Origin: Pirellulaceae bacterium | Lineage (GTDB): Bacteria; Planctomycetota; Planctomycetia; Pirellulales; Pirellulaceae | Direction of reading: 5' to 3' | NCBI GenBank assembly: GCA_030681235.1 | Contig: JAUXWY010000264.1 | Coordinates: forward strand, 1-61,316 | Length of the DNA stretch: 61,316 nt | Part shown: in pieces, positions 15,602 through 24,788 of the stretch | Position numbering within the stretch: position 1 is the first letter of the stretch | Layout: the number at the start of each line of letters is the position of its first letter | Made by a program: the position numbers and the translations under genes | The notes under the pieces: generated by a model | What the model saw: only the letters and a program-made list of their open reading frames with translations | What the model was told of the DNA's origin: nothing | Database searches by the model: none

Positions 15602-18600
15602 ACCCACTTCTGGCTTTATCATCACCGTTTTTCGAATCCATTGTCGAACGTCTCGGTTGGGTATTGGTGCATTCGCTGTGGCAGTTCGCGATTGTGGCGC
15701 TGCTGGCGTGGGTGATTGTCCGGGCGATGCGACGGAGTTCGTCGGCGCTGCGTTATGGCGTGCTAGTGACTGCGATGGCAGTCATGGTGTCCGCTCCGAT
15801 TGCTTCGTCGATATGGATTTCAAGCGATTCGCCGTTGGAACATTCGGCCGACCCCGTGGCATCCGCATCAGCTGACGAAACAGTCGCCGCGAATGGGCTG
15901 GAGACTGCAGGGGCCTGGCTCGCCAATAAGTCGCCCATCGCAGACGATACACCGATTGAAGGTCCAATCCGGGAGCTCGCGCCAACGAGCATCCCATCCA
16001 AACTTCTACCCGCAACGCCACCGCTTTCGGCCAGCGAAACTCCACCGTCGCTTTTCTGGTCGGCGCGAGCAAAGGCGATGTTGCAACCGTGGCTCGCATG
16101 GATCGTGGCTGTTTGGTGCCTGGGCGTTGTTCTCTGTTCGGCCCGTCCGTTATTGGGCTGGCACACGCTCCGGCGATTGAAGCGAGTGGGCGTGTCTCCG
16201 GTGTCAGATGAAGTGCTGGCCGCGTTACGTGGAGCGTCAGAACGGCTCGGCCTGCGTCGTTCGGTGCAACTACTGCAATCGACGCTCGCTCAAGTACCGA
16301 TGTTGGTCGGTTATTTCCGTCCGGTGATCCTGCTGCCGATCAGCCTGATGACAAGCATCCCTGCGACTCAGTTGGACGCGATCCTGACTCACGAGTTGGC
16401 GCACATACAACGGCACGATTTTATCGTGAACCTGCTGCAAACGCTGGTCGAAACGTTCTTCTTTTATCATCCGGCCGTATGGTGGTTGTCGCGGCAAATT
16501 CGCGTCGAGCGCGAACACTGCTGCGATGACCTTGTGGTCAAATTGCTTGGCAACCGCATCGAATACGGCCGAGCGCTGGTGGCAATCGAACAGCTGCGCG
16601 GTCGGGGCTCGGTCCTCGCTATTGGAGCCGCTGACGGCTCGCTATTGTCGCGAGTGCGACGCATCGTCGGTTTCCATTCCACTGGTAACGTCACATCGGC
16701 CGTCGAGCGATGGCCTGCGGCTTTATTGGTTCTGGCCCTAATCGCCACTACCGTTCTGTTGACTTTGAATTGGAACTTGTCAAAGAACCTGGCGGACAAC
16801 TCCAACGAAGACCAGCCATCTGAGACCTTCACTCTGATTCAACTAGATCCGCCTCCGGTCGTGGGCGATTTCTCGAACGCCGATGATCCCGACGTGTTGC
16901 TCGATCAGTTGGCGAAGAGTCAGTTGCCCGGTCTGGTGCCGATGACAGGTGGCAAATTCTTTCAACAACCCGGAGCACCACCGCAAGCAAACGACGTCAG
17001 CCTTTGGGAAACCCAATACGCTGGCAACGACCAACTCGATCCGCGCATCCGCCGGTTGATTGAATTGGGCGACCGCGCCGTTCCGTCAGTTCATCAGCGA
17101 TTGAACGGTCTAACGGCGTCGGAGCTCCTGGCAACGCATTTGACGCTCGTGCTGGGATCGGTCGGGACGACCGAGTCCGTCCCGGTGCTCATCAAATTAA
17201 TGAAGACGGCTCCGATTGCCGCGAGCGACGGAACGCAGTCGATCGAAGAGTTTCAGAAAAACTATCAGGCGAGTTTGACGCAGATCGCCGTGACGTCGGC
17301 TCTGTGGAAGCTGACCGGACGCAAACATCTCTTCACACCGGACCAATGGGAAAAATGGTGGCAATCAGTCAAACCGGATTTCGTCGTTCCGCTCGAACGC
17401 ACGCGTCCCGAGTTTGTAACGCGCGTCACACCGGAACGAGTTGAAGCTCTAGTTGACGAGTTGGCAACAAACGAATTGGCGGCGCGCGAGCGGTTGATCT
17501 CGCTTGGACCTGCGGCGATCCCGCATTTGCTAAACGTGCTCAGCGTCGCCGAGTCGCTTCGTGCCCCAGCGTCGCCCAGTGACGCGGCTGCGATCCGATT
17601 GGCATGGGTCGTCGACGAACTCGGGGCAACCGACAAACTGTCGGCGAAGTTGGGACGCGACTACTTCACGCATCGATTTTCGGACGATGACACCTATGCC
17701 GGAATGTATCCCATCGACGAGGACGCGTTGGGTCGTGCGCTTAGCTATTGCTCATTCGCCGATTTCTGCTCGATCTACGTGGAAGCAGACAGTCGGGGGA
17801 ACGTTCCGGAGCACATGACCCACATCAAGTGGCCGTATGATATCTATTCGGCATATTGCCGCCGCTTTAGCAAATTGGTTGCACGAGATACCGGCGGCCG
17901 ATCGGACGATCCTCATTGGAGAAATGTCGTCCCGGCTGAGAATCCCTCGGACGAAATCGCGAATGCGGTTCCGATCCTCCTGGCGGCATTGAAAGACAAA
18001 CGGGCCGAAACACGAATTTCGGCTAGCAAGCTCGCAGACGCCATCGGCTTTTGCACAACGGCCAAGCCCGAGACACTCATTGTCGCGCTGCGAGATGCTT
18101 GGCTGGCGGAGGCCGATGAAAAGGTCCGACCTGAAATCGGCTTTGCAATGTGCCGCTTTCAAACTCCATTCGTCATGCAGGAAATCTCCCAGGGCTTGCT
18201 GTCGGATCGTCCTGAGATCGTCAGCGACTGTGCGGGATTGATGGACTGGATTCCGATCGAACTCAACGACGAAACGCGATTCGCATTTGATCGTCTTGTC
18301 GAACTGACTCGTCATGAAGACGATCGCATCCGTCGCGGTGCCACGCGAAGCCTGGCCTCCAAAGCTCCGCAATTGCTGGGGCCAGAGTTCGAGCGGCTCT
18401 GCACCGACAAAGTCAACGACATTCGCGAAGCCTGCACACTGGCCTTGCGAAGCGACCCCGATCCGCAGCACGCCGACATCCTCTTCAAACTGGCCGATGA
18501 TGCCGAGCAAACGATTCGCGAATCGGCCTTCTCGTCGATCAGCAATTTGAATCACCCCCCGTCGATGAAACGGCTGCTGCCTTATCTCCGCGAAACGAAG

Positions 18601-19644
18601 GTACATGGCTACGCGGTCTCCGCACTGGCCAGCATGGGAGGCAAAGATGCGATACCCTTGATGATGGGCGAACTCGAATCAGGCAACGACGTCGGCGGCA
18701 TGGTCTATCAACATCTGCGCCGCCTGACCGGTGAAGACTTTGAAGAAAAGCCCGAACCGTGGCTCGCCTGGTGGATGAAGAACAATTCCGCACCAGTCTC
18801 GTTCCCGAACAGATTGACTTCGCAGGCGAGTTCCGGAACAGGGCCTGGAAACGAGAAGACCGACCCGGCGAAGCAATCTGTTGAGATTCGCTTGGTCGGA
18901 GGTCCGAATAGCGAGCCTCTGCCGAAGGTCAAAGTCGAGTTCACGAGCGGAGGCAGTGACAGGAAGTCGTTTGGAACATTCACCACTGATGACGCCGGTT
19001 TGCTCAAGGCGAGTCTGCCGGTTGGTTTCTATTACCTGCATCTGACGTCGGACCAAGAGTTGCCGTACCTGCCGGTCGAATATCTGTGGGACAAAGAGAG
19101 CCGCGGCCCGCGCCCGGATCTGAGTCTGAACGTGACGAAGAGCGGCGTTGAGAAATGGCTGGCCGGAAAAAAACGGGACGAGGGATACGAACCGCCCGCT
19201 GAGCCCAACAACTTGCCTCGGATCACCTACCGGCTGCTCCCCGCCTGCGAACTCACCCTGCGAGCGGCTGACGCGGACACGGGCGAGGGCTTGCCAGGAG
19301 TGGAGTTTTACGAAGAAAATGCCGTCGGTGAAGATTGGGCGCATGCGATCTGCGGACAGAACATCCGTTCGATATTCAGTTGGGATCGCGAGCCGGTCGC
19401 AGCCGCTGCGAATCACACGGACCAGGACGGCAACTTCCGGCGGCTGGTCAGCGCGAACGCTGGTTTCACATACGGCGTGTGGAAACCGCCGGCGGGATAT
19501 GAGGCGGTCACCCCCGGCGAAGTCGAGATCGACATTCGGTACGGACAGCTTCGTGCCGAGCATATCTTCAAGTTCCGCCGCATTGGAAGGGAAGTGCGCG
19601 TCGAGCTCGAGAAAGAGAAGAGCATGCTCGACGAGCCAATGTGA
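15598..19644 (+). CDS. M56 (BlaR1-like) membrane metallopeptidase fused to HEAT repeats and an Ig-like C-terminal region
   Basis: The 1348-aa protein has N-terminal membrane helices (about 15-45 and 50-75), a further helix at about 165-185, and an M56 zinc site, H265-ELA-H269, with E306 in VEREHCCDD as likely third ligand. A membrane helix at about 375-395 exports the remainder. Residues about 480-1080 are HEAT-like helical repeats. From about 1094 there are beta-rich segments (VEIRLVGGPNSEPLPKVKVE) resembling carboxypeptidase-regulatory or Ig-like folds. No penicillin-binding sensor domain is visible, so the ligand is probably a protein or polymer. The gene is coupled to the blaI-like gene and bracketed by 560-bp direct repeats. 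Confidence 0.85.
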   Translation: MNPLLALSSPFFESIVERLGWVLVHSLWQFAIVALLAWVIVRAMRRSSSALRYGVLVTAMAVMVSAPIASSIWISSDSPLEHSADPVASASADETVAANGLETAGAWLANKSPIADDTPIEGPIRELAPTSIPSKLLPATPPLSASETPPSLFWSARAKAMLQPWLAWIVAVWCLGVVLCSARPLLGWHTLRRLKRVGVSPVSDEVLAALRGASERLGLRRSVQLLQSTLAQVPMLVGYFRPVILLPISLMTSIPATQLDAILTHELAHIQRHDFIVNLLQTLVETFFFYHPAVWWLSRQIRVEREHCCDDLVVKLLGNRIEYGRALVAIEQLRGRGSVLAIGAADGSLLSRVRRIVGFHSTGNVTSAVERWPAALLVLALIATTVLLTLNWNLSKNLADNSNEDQPSETFTLIQLDPPPVVGDFSNADDPDVLLDQLAKSQLPGLVPMTGGKFFQQPGAPPQANDVSLWETQYAGNDQLDPRIRRLIELGDRAVPSVHQRLNGLTASELLATHLTLVLGSVGTTESVPVLIKLMKTAPIAASDGTQSIEEFQKNYQASLTQIAVTSALWKLTGRKHLFTPDQWEKWWQSVKPDFVVPLERTRPEFVTRVTPERVEALVDELATNELAARERLISLGPAAIPHLLNVLSVAESLRAPASPSDAAAIRLAWVVDELGATDKLSAKLGRDYFTHRFSDDDTYAGMYPIDEDALGRALSYCSFADFCSIYVEADSRGNVPEHMTHIKWPYDIYSAYCRRFSKLVARDTGGRSDDPHWRNVVPAENPSDEIANAVPILLAALKDKRAETRISASKLADAIGFCTTAKPETLIVALRDAWLAEADEKVRPEIGFAMCRFQTPFVMQEISQGLLSDRPEIVSDCAGLMDWIPIELNDETRFAFDRLVELTRHEDDRIRRGATRSLASKAPQLLGPEFERLCTDKVNDIREACTLALRSDPDPQHADILFKLADDAEQTIRESAFSSISNLNHPPSMKRLLPYLRETKVHGYAVSALASMGGKDAIPLMMGELESGNDVGGMVYQHLRRLTGEDFEEKPEPWLAWWMKNNSAPVSFPNRLTSQASSGTGPGNEKTDPAKQSVEIRLVGGPNSEPLPKVKVEFTSGGSDRKSFGTFTTDDAGLLKASLPVGFYYLHLTSDQELPYLPVEYLWDKESRGPRPDLSLNVTKSGVEKWLAGKKRDEGYEPPAEPNNLPRITYRLLPACELTLRAADADTGEGLPGVEFYEENAVGEDWAHAICGQNIRSIFSWDREPVAAAANHTDQDGNFRRLVSANAGFTYGVWKPPAGYEAVTPGEVEIDIRYGQLRAEHIFKFRRIGREVRVELEKEKSMLDEPM

Positions 19645-20355
19645 TTGACGTTCACCGTGACCAACCGCACGAACCACAGCAAATTTGGCGAATTCCAACT
19701 TGGCAAAAAATGACGGTTCCAACCGCCAAAATTGCAGCGGCACGCGAAATTTTTTGGAACACTAATCGACGCTAATCGGCACTAATCAAAAACACAGCGA
19801 ACGCAGTTACGGCACGAGATATTTTGTTGCCGAACATCCAATAGTAGCTCCAATAATATTTTCGACCTCACCTTCCTGCCTAGTTTTTTCATTAGTGTCG
19901 ATCAGCGAAGATGAGTGTTCCAAATCCCTCTTACTTTCACCTTGGGTTTATCCGAGAGTTCATATCGTCCTATCCACCGAGACGCCGAATGCCTTGAGTC
20001 GACACGCGACAAAATGCGTGCGTTTGGTTATTCCCACGGATGGCAAAGCCGAACTGCGGATGAAAAGTCGGCCGACACTTCCTTGACCAACGGACCGTGT
20101 CCAACCGCAATGGTCTCACGTCCGAGACTCCACTTCGGCGGGGCTCATTTCGAAACCGCATGCAGCGAACGTATTCATCCGTGGTTCGGCTTTGCCATCC
20201 GTGGGAAGTCCGCCAGCCATTCGAATGATCGTCTCTGGTGGAGGGTATGTCATGAGAAGATCTGCTACAACAAGGCTGGGCCAAGAGCAGTGAACCTCGC
20301 CGTGAGTTGTCCCGTCTAGAGCATGACACTAACAGCACGTTGTTGGCGAGTGTCT
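19645..20355. other. Non-coding region after the first M56 gene
   Basis: Apart from copy B of the 560-bp repeat (19678-20238), the remaining 117 bp before the tRNA-like genes show no recognisable gene or strong terminator. Confidence 0.6.
19678..20238 (+). repeat. ~560-bp direct repeat, copy B (family R2)
   Basis: This is the second copy of the element at 14427-14985, in the same orientation, starting 33 bp after the M56 stop codon. Both internal inverted repeats are retained. The pair encloses one complete blaI/M56 operon with its promoter. Confidence 0.88.
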
Positions 20356-20425
20356 AGGAATGTTCGCCTGGGAGCGGACTCGGTCTCCAAAACCGAAGAA
20401 TAGTGTTCGAATCACTGCGTTCCTG
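20356..20425 (+). tRNA. tRNA-Trp(CCA)-like gene with a short D arm
   Basis: The acceptor strands 20356-20362 (AGGAATG) and 20418-20424 (CGTTCCT) pair over 7 bp with one G-U; the discriminator is G425. The anticodon arm 20380-20396 has stem TCGGT/ACCGA and loop CTCCAAA, giving anticodon CCA. The T arm 20401-20417 is regular. The D arm is reduced to about 14 nt with a 6-nt loop, and the total is only 70 nt. The 3' CCA is not encoded. It could be a functional divergent tRNA or a decaying copy. Confidence 0.6.
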
Positions 20426-20528
20426 CTTTTAGGCAAGCGTTTGATCGATGTGGTTCCGATGGCTCGAGGTCTTCTGCGTTCGCAGTTTTGGCTTCGTGTT
20501 CCGCAAACGGGTTCCAATAGCCGCACCG

Positions 20529-20601
20529 ATTGAAGTAGCTCAGTGGATAGAGCAACAGGCTGTTAACCTGTATGTCACGGGTTCGATTCCCGTCTGACGC
20601 A
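20529..20601 (+). tRNA. tRNA-Asn(GTT)-like gene with a non-pairing acceptor stem
   Basis: From position 8 onward the cloverleaf is regular: D arm GCTCAGTGGATAGAGC, anticodon stem ACAGG/CCTGT with loop CTGTTAA (anticodon GTT), T arm ACGGG/CCCGT. The 3' acceptor strand CTGACGC (20594-20600) needs GCGTCAG at the 5' end, but the sequence there is ATTGAAG. Only the two innermost pairs and one wobble remain. The 5' strand looks replaced. It may be a pseudogene or the remnant of an integration event at a tRNA gene. Confidence 0.55.
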
Positions 20602-20977
20602 AAAAATTGGCTGCAAACCAATTCGGGCGCGAAAGCGTCCTCCACCACCGCTGGCGGGCAACGATTGTTGACTTGGTCAGCTCGCGCTGCGCGAGGCGTT
20701 CGATTGAAACTTGAAATGCCCCACGTGGGCGGCGAGTGGATGTCTGGAACGACCCGGCACGCGAGCAGCAAACGAACGAGCTTTGCAGAAGCACGTCGGG
20801 TCAGGGGAAGACGCGAGAAAAACGGGACAGCCGATCCTCGGAGCCAAGTTCTGCGAGGACTCGGTGTCCACCGTGGCCCTCGCGTTGCTCCTTGATCCAA
20901 ATGCTTCTCCGCTTCATTCGTTGGCGATCGAACGACGATTCGTTGCCCAAAAGCATTTTTTTTAGGAGGCAAATCCC
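20602..20977. other. Intergenic region upstream of the slipin-like gene
   Basis: I see no gene in these 376 bp. The last bases carry a strong Shine-Dalgarno (AGGAGG at 20965-20970) for the gene at 20978. Confidence 0.6.
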
Positions 20978-22081
20978 ATGTTTGGAAAAATCATTACTGT
21001 TCGCAGCTTCGAAGTCGGCTTGAAGTTCCGCGATGGCGAATTCAAAACTCTGCTGGGCCCAGGCAAACACTGGATCTTCGATCCCTGGAACAAAACGCAA
21101 GTCCGAGTGGTCTCGAAGCGAGCCCCCTGGTTGGTCGACGAGCAATTGGACGTGATCGTCAAGTCAAAAGCGCTTGATGGTCAGGCAACCGTGATCGACT
21201 TGAAAGACAACCAACGAGCCTTGGTATGGATCGACGGTCGCTTTGCGCGCATCATGGGTCCCGGATTACACGCGCATTGGTTGGGACTTCGTGAGGTTCG
21301 GATCGAGATCGTGGACGCTCGAAAAGTGCGATTGGAACACGAGGACGCCAAGAGCATGGTTCAATCGCCGGAAGCGAACCGGTGGTTGGATGTCCACAAG
21401 GTCGAACGCGACCATGTGGGCGTGTTGTTCATTGACGGACGTTACGCCGATCAATTGGCGCCAGGTCTGTACACGTTTTGGAAAGACCCAGCGGATGTTC
21501 GGGTCGTTCCAGTGGACATGCGTGAGGCGCAATTGGACGTGAGTGGTCAAGAGATCATGACCTTGGACAAGGTCACCTTGCGAATGAACGCGGTGTTGAC
21601 CTTTGTGGTCAAAGACGCGCGGCGAGCGGTTTCGGCAGCCAGCGATGTGCGTCAATCTTTGTACCGCGAGGTTCAATTGGCGCTGCGAGCCGTGATCGGC
21701 GGTCGGGAACTGGATAGCTTCCTGGGCGGAAAAGACGACGTGGCTCAAGAGTTGGAACAACACGTTCGCGAGCAAGCGTTGGCGTTGGGTCTGGAAGTTC
21801 GCGCGGTGGGAATCAAGGACGTGATTCTGCCGGGCGATATGAAAGACCTGATGAACAAAGTGACGGAAGCTAAGAAAGCTGCCGAAGCCAACTTGATTGC
21901 GCGCCGTGAAGAAACGGCCGCGATGCGCAGCCAAGCCAACACGGCGAAATTGTTGGCCGAGAGCCCGACGTTGATGCGATTACGAGAACTGGAAGTTCTG
22001 GAGAAGATCGCATCGGCTGGCCGTATGAACATCGTCCTCGGCGAAAAAGGCCTGGCCGACAAAGTGGTCAACTTGCTGTAA
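20978..22081 (+). CDS. SPFH/slipin-like (band 7) protein without a membrane anchor
   Basis: The 367-aa protein has a duplicated N-terminal beta segment (GLKFRDGEFKTLLGPGKHWI, later GVLFIDGRYADQLAPGLYTF) and an SPFH/band-7 domain (about residues 185-285, including MTLDKVTLRMNAVLTFVVKD). A helical region with EAKKAAEANLIARREETAA follows. Typical slipins begin with a transmembrane hairpin, which is lacking here, so the protein is probably cytoplasmic or peripheral and oligomeric. ATG 20978 is preceded by a near-perfect AGGAGG. A terminator follows directly. The gene stands alone between the tRNA-like genes and a convergent M56 gene. Confidence 0.85.
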   Translation: MFGKIITVRSFEVGLKFRDGEFKTLLGPGKHWIFDPWNKTQVRVVSKRAPWLVDEQLDVIVKSKALDGQATVIDLKDNQRALVWIDGRFARIMGPGLHAHWLGLREVRIEIVDARKVRLEHEDAKSMVQSPEANRWLDVHKVERDHVGVLFIDGRYADQLAPGLYTFWKDPADVRVVPVDMREAQLDVSGQEIMTLDKVTLRMNAVLTFVVKDARRAVSAASDVRQSLYREVQLALRAVIGGRELDSFLGGKDDVAQELEQHVREQALALGLEVRAVGIKDVILPGDMKDLMNKVTEAKKAAEANLIARREETAAMRSQANTAKLLAESPTLMRLRELEVLEKIASAGRMNIVLGEKGLADKVVNLL

Positions 22082-22085
22082 CCCA

Positions 22086-22119
22086 CACCCCAACGGAACA
22101 ATTCCGTTGGGGTGTTTTT
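22086..22119 (+). terminator. Intrinsic terminator after the slipin-like gene
   Basis: The inverted repeat CACCCCAACGGAA / TTCCGTTGGGGTG (13-bp arms, 3-nt centre) at 22086-22114 is followed by TTTTT. It lies 4 bp past the stop codon and 12 bp before the end of the convergent M56 gene. Confidence 0.92.
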
Positions 22120-22131
22120 ATTGGCAGGCGA

Positions 22132-24288
22132 TTACTCAATCCGAATCATTATAAATGACGAGGTGTCTTGAGTGGCAGCAGGTGCTGACCAGCGTGTAAA
22201 AAAATCCAATCCACGGTGTTTTGCTTCGGCAACAACAGCCTTCGTATAGACAATACCTGTGTCAATCATCAACACCTCTTTTGGCCGGAGCTGCCTATTA
22301 AAACAAACTTTTTGATATGCGATCTCAGGAATTTGAATTTCTCGCCCTCGTGCGACGCCCGCTCGAACAGTCGAATTTGTCACTCCCTTTAAATCGGCTC
22401 TATCGATAGTGCCTGATAGAATGAACTGGCCATCGTCCGTCCGTTCGACCTTGATTTTCATTGTTGTTCCGATGTCAATACTAGTTTTGATCGGAGTGGC
22501 TAACGCCGGTTCATCTTCGGTCACATCGAATCCGGTCAGAAATTCTTGGGACGTGGCGTCGCTGATCGTTCCATCTTGTCCGACTTTTAGTTTCAAATGG
22601 GGAGCGGTAAACACGTTTGATCTTTGGTTACCTTTGGCCATTAGAATTATCTGATAAGCGGTGTTTTCGGACATCGCACCAAAGGTGACAGGGTAGCGAA
22701 TTGTTTGGTTACTCCAGGCGGTTGTTGTCAACGGCGAACCCGACTCCTTTTCCTCGGCCAATTTTGAATCTTGCGAAAGAGTTGGGAAAGAAGTCGTGAT
22801 CGAATACAAATCCATGAGATTGTACGCTTTGTTCATGTCCTGCTCTACCAATGTCAAGAATCTGACGTCAACCTTTAAGGTGTCATCAACTTTATCGTCT
22901 TGGCCGCCAATAGCAACACTTGCGTCTTTCGGACTGGCAAATGGAGGTTCATCTTCCACGTTGACCTGATCGGCCGACGAATTTGCTGCGGTTGGCTCCG
23001 CCAGTGGTGACGCAGGCGGTTTCACCTGGACGGCGGAAACGCCGCCCACGATCACGCAGCAAGCGACCATGACGGAAACGAATAACGTCGTCCATCGAAG
23101 TTCTGTTTTCAGCATCATGTTTCTCCCGGGGTTAAGTAATTCAGTAACACGAGTTTCCAGGCTCCATTGCCTTCCAAACAGCCCCAACAGTGATAAGGCT
23201 GGCCGAACCGATCCGCCGCGTTCCGTAAGCTCCAACAACGTCCGAGCAAAGTCAGCGGGGCTCGCATGTCTCAGCACGTAGTTGTCGCAGACTTCTTCTC
23301 GAGACCGCGCCAACACCTGATTAAGCATCAGCACACCCGGATGAAACCACCACACGATTCCCGCGATTTGCTGCAAGACATGGTTCCAATGATCCCGTCG
23401 CACAATGTGCGCCCCCTCATGGATCAGCACACTGGTCAGATCCTGCTCCGAGAGTTCACGGAGCAGTGCTTCGGGCAACACCACAACGGGCCGCAGGACT
23501 CCCCAGACAACTGGGGATGGAATGGACTGGCTGGTCCAAATAGGCGGCAATTCACGAACACCTAAAGTTGTTCGCAGGCGATGCTGCATGGACGCCGATA
23601 ATGCTTCCGTTGGAAGTTGCCGCAGGGGTTTGACTGCCACATAAAACTGACGTCGTCGTGACAAAAGTCGAATCGCACGAATGATCGCACCACCAAACCA
23701 AACGCCCAGAAAACACACTAGTCCAAAGAGCGTCCACGATCCCAAACTCGAGTCGCGAAACCTGTCGCGGGTCTCGGTGGCAAGTTGGTCACTTTGCTCC
23801 TCCGTGTTCGTTCGCGCAAGTTTCGTTTTGTCGGACGGTATCGACGCACCATCATTTTTTTGCGGTGATTGTTCGGTGGAAGTAACCCCTGCCGTATTGG
23901 TATCGCTGCGAACAAGCCACTGATCTGAGAGCATCGGTAACGCTGAACTCGATGGCTCTAGCCGTGCGCCATGTCTGGCTGAACCATCAAAGGCTGGTAA
24001 TCTATCTTGACCGGTTGGCGTCTCGACGTCAGCCAATGTGGGTGCCGCCGACGGTTTAAAAAGACTGTCCGAACCGGAGGTAATTGAAACGGTCATCAAC
24101 GCGTGCCAGCGCAGTGGAAGCAGCCATGTCACCAGCGGGCTCATCAGCACTATCGCGATGCCGGTCAATGCGATTGTGTGTCGCATGACTGCGCTTTGCC
24201 GTACCACGAAACTCATGGCCAAGGCGACGACACTGATCGCAGTGACCTGAATCAGCAGCAAGAGGAAGTAAGTTTGGACGGTGATCAT
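22132..24288 (-). CDS. M56 (BlaR1-like) metallopeptidase with a secretin-like C-terminal domain
   Basis: The 718-aa protein begins with membrane helices (about 5-60), followed by a Ser/Thr-rich loop. The zinc site is H290-EGA-H294, with E in ARSREEVCDNY as third ligand. A membrane helix (about 395-420) precedes an exported region. The last ~250 residues show elements like the secretin beta domain: KVDVRFLTL, VFTAPHLKLKVGQDGTISDA, and a final KEVLMIDTGIV strand. That resemblance is by eye. No beta-lactam sensor is visible. The gene overlaps the blaI-like gene by 4 bp and converges on the slipin-like gene. Confidence 0.82.
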   Translation of the reverse strand: MITVQTYFLLLLIQVTAISVVALAMSFVVRQSAVMRHTIALTGIAIVLMSPLVTWLLPLRWHALMTVSITSGSDSLFKPSAAPTLADVETPTGQDRLPAFDGSARHGARLEPSSSALPMLSDQWLVRSDTNTAGVTSTEQSPQKNDGASIPSDKTKLARTNTEEQSDQLATETRDRFRDSSLGSWTLFGLVCFLGVWFGGAIIRAIRLLSRRRQFYVAVKPLRQLPTEALSASMQHRLRTTLGVRELPPIWTSQSIPSPVVWGVLRPVVVLPEALLRELSEQDLTSVLIHEGAHIVRRDHWNHVLQQIAGIVWWFHPGVLMLNQVLARSREEVCDNYVLRHASPADFARTLLELTERGGSVRPALSLLGLFGRQWSLETRVTELLNPGRNMMLKTELRWTTLFVSVMVACCVIVGGVSAVQVKPPASPLAEPTAANSSADQVNVEDEPPFASPKDASVAIGGQDDKVDDTLKVDVRFLTLVEQDMNKAYNLMDLYSITTSFPTLSQDSKLAEEKESGSPLTTTAWSNQTIRYPVTFGAMSENTAYQIILMAKGNQRSNVFTAPHLKLKVGQDGTISDATSQEFLTGFDVTEDEPALATPIKTSIDIGTTMKIKVERTDDGQFILSGTIDRADLKGVTNSTVRAGVARGREIQIPEIAYQKVCFNRQLRPKEVLMIDTGIVYTKAVVAEAKHRGLDFFTRWSAPAATQDTSSFIMIRIE

Positions 24289-24674
24289 GTCTTCTTTCCC
24301 TTTGCTTGTTTGATCAGTTCTCGAATGCGGGCCGATTCCTCGGCGGACACGGTGCCTTGGTTCAACAGGGCTAGAACCAACCCTTCGGCCGACCCGTCAA
24401 AGACCGTGTCGATCAACCGTCGCACGCACTGTTGTTGCGTTGCCGACCGAGAAACGGCCGCCGAAAATAGCACGCCGCCGTCAGCAACCGTTCGCGTCAA
24501 CCAGCCCTTATCCTCCAGTCGCACCAACAGCGTATGAACCGTGTTGCGGCTGACGCCCCGCCGTTGTTCCAGGACCTTCCAGACGTCCGCTGCAGAACAT
24601 TTTCCTCGATCCCAAACCACCGTCATTATCTCATGCTGCACATCGGACAGCGGTGGCAAGTCATCCTCTGACAT
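24285..24674 (-). CDS. BlaI/MecI/CopY family transcriptional repressor (second copy)
   Basis: The 129-aa protein starts at ATG 24674 (MSEDDLPPLSDVQHEIM), preceded by AAAGGA. A longer frame to 24788 would add 38 unrelated residues and run through the operator. The winged helix is recognisable (HEIMTVVWDRGKCSAADVW, SRNTVHTLLVRLEDKGWL), as is the dimerisation tail. It is coupled to the M56 gene by a 4-bp overlap. A palindromic operator candidate lies upstream at 24761-24779. It is only distantly similar to the BlaI-like protein at 15215. Confidence 0.92.
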   Translation of the reverse strand: MSEDDLPPLSDVQHEIMTVVWDRGKCSAADVWKVLEQRRGVSRNTVHTLLVRLEDKGWLTRTVADGGVLFSAAVSRSATQQQCVRRLIDTVFDGSAEGLVLALLNQGTVSAEESARIRELIKQAKGKKT

Positions 24675-24759
24675 CAAATCGTCCTTTCCGGTCGGTCGGC
24701 GACCAAGAATGAGATTCCGTTTCGCAGGGCGCCTACATCTGTCGTCATGCGATCTCGGT

Positions 24760-24788
24760 AGCCTACTACAAGTGTAGGCGCTTGGCAA
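24760..24788 (-). promoter_or_regulatory. BlaI-type operator and promoter of the second BlaI/M56 unit
   Basis: GCCTACTACAAGTGTAGGC at 24761-24779 is a 6+6 palindrome resembling known BlaI/MecI boxes (TACTACA/TGTAG core). On the minus strand it lies between TTGCCA (24788-24783) and TAGGCT (24765-24760), which have a 17-bp spacer. A degenerate second site starts at 24731. Confidence 0.7.

Noticed and set aside
16270-16518. Reverse-strand open frames across the two M56 genes and rpsA
   Set aside because: They mirror the codon pattern of the real genes, have no family similarity and no ribosome sites.
15215-19644. Beta-lactam resistance (bla/mec) operon
   Set aside because: The regulators are of the BlaI/M56 type but no beta-lactamase or penicillin-binding sensor domain is present.
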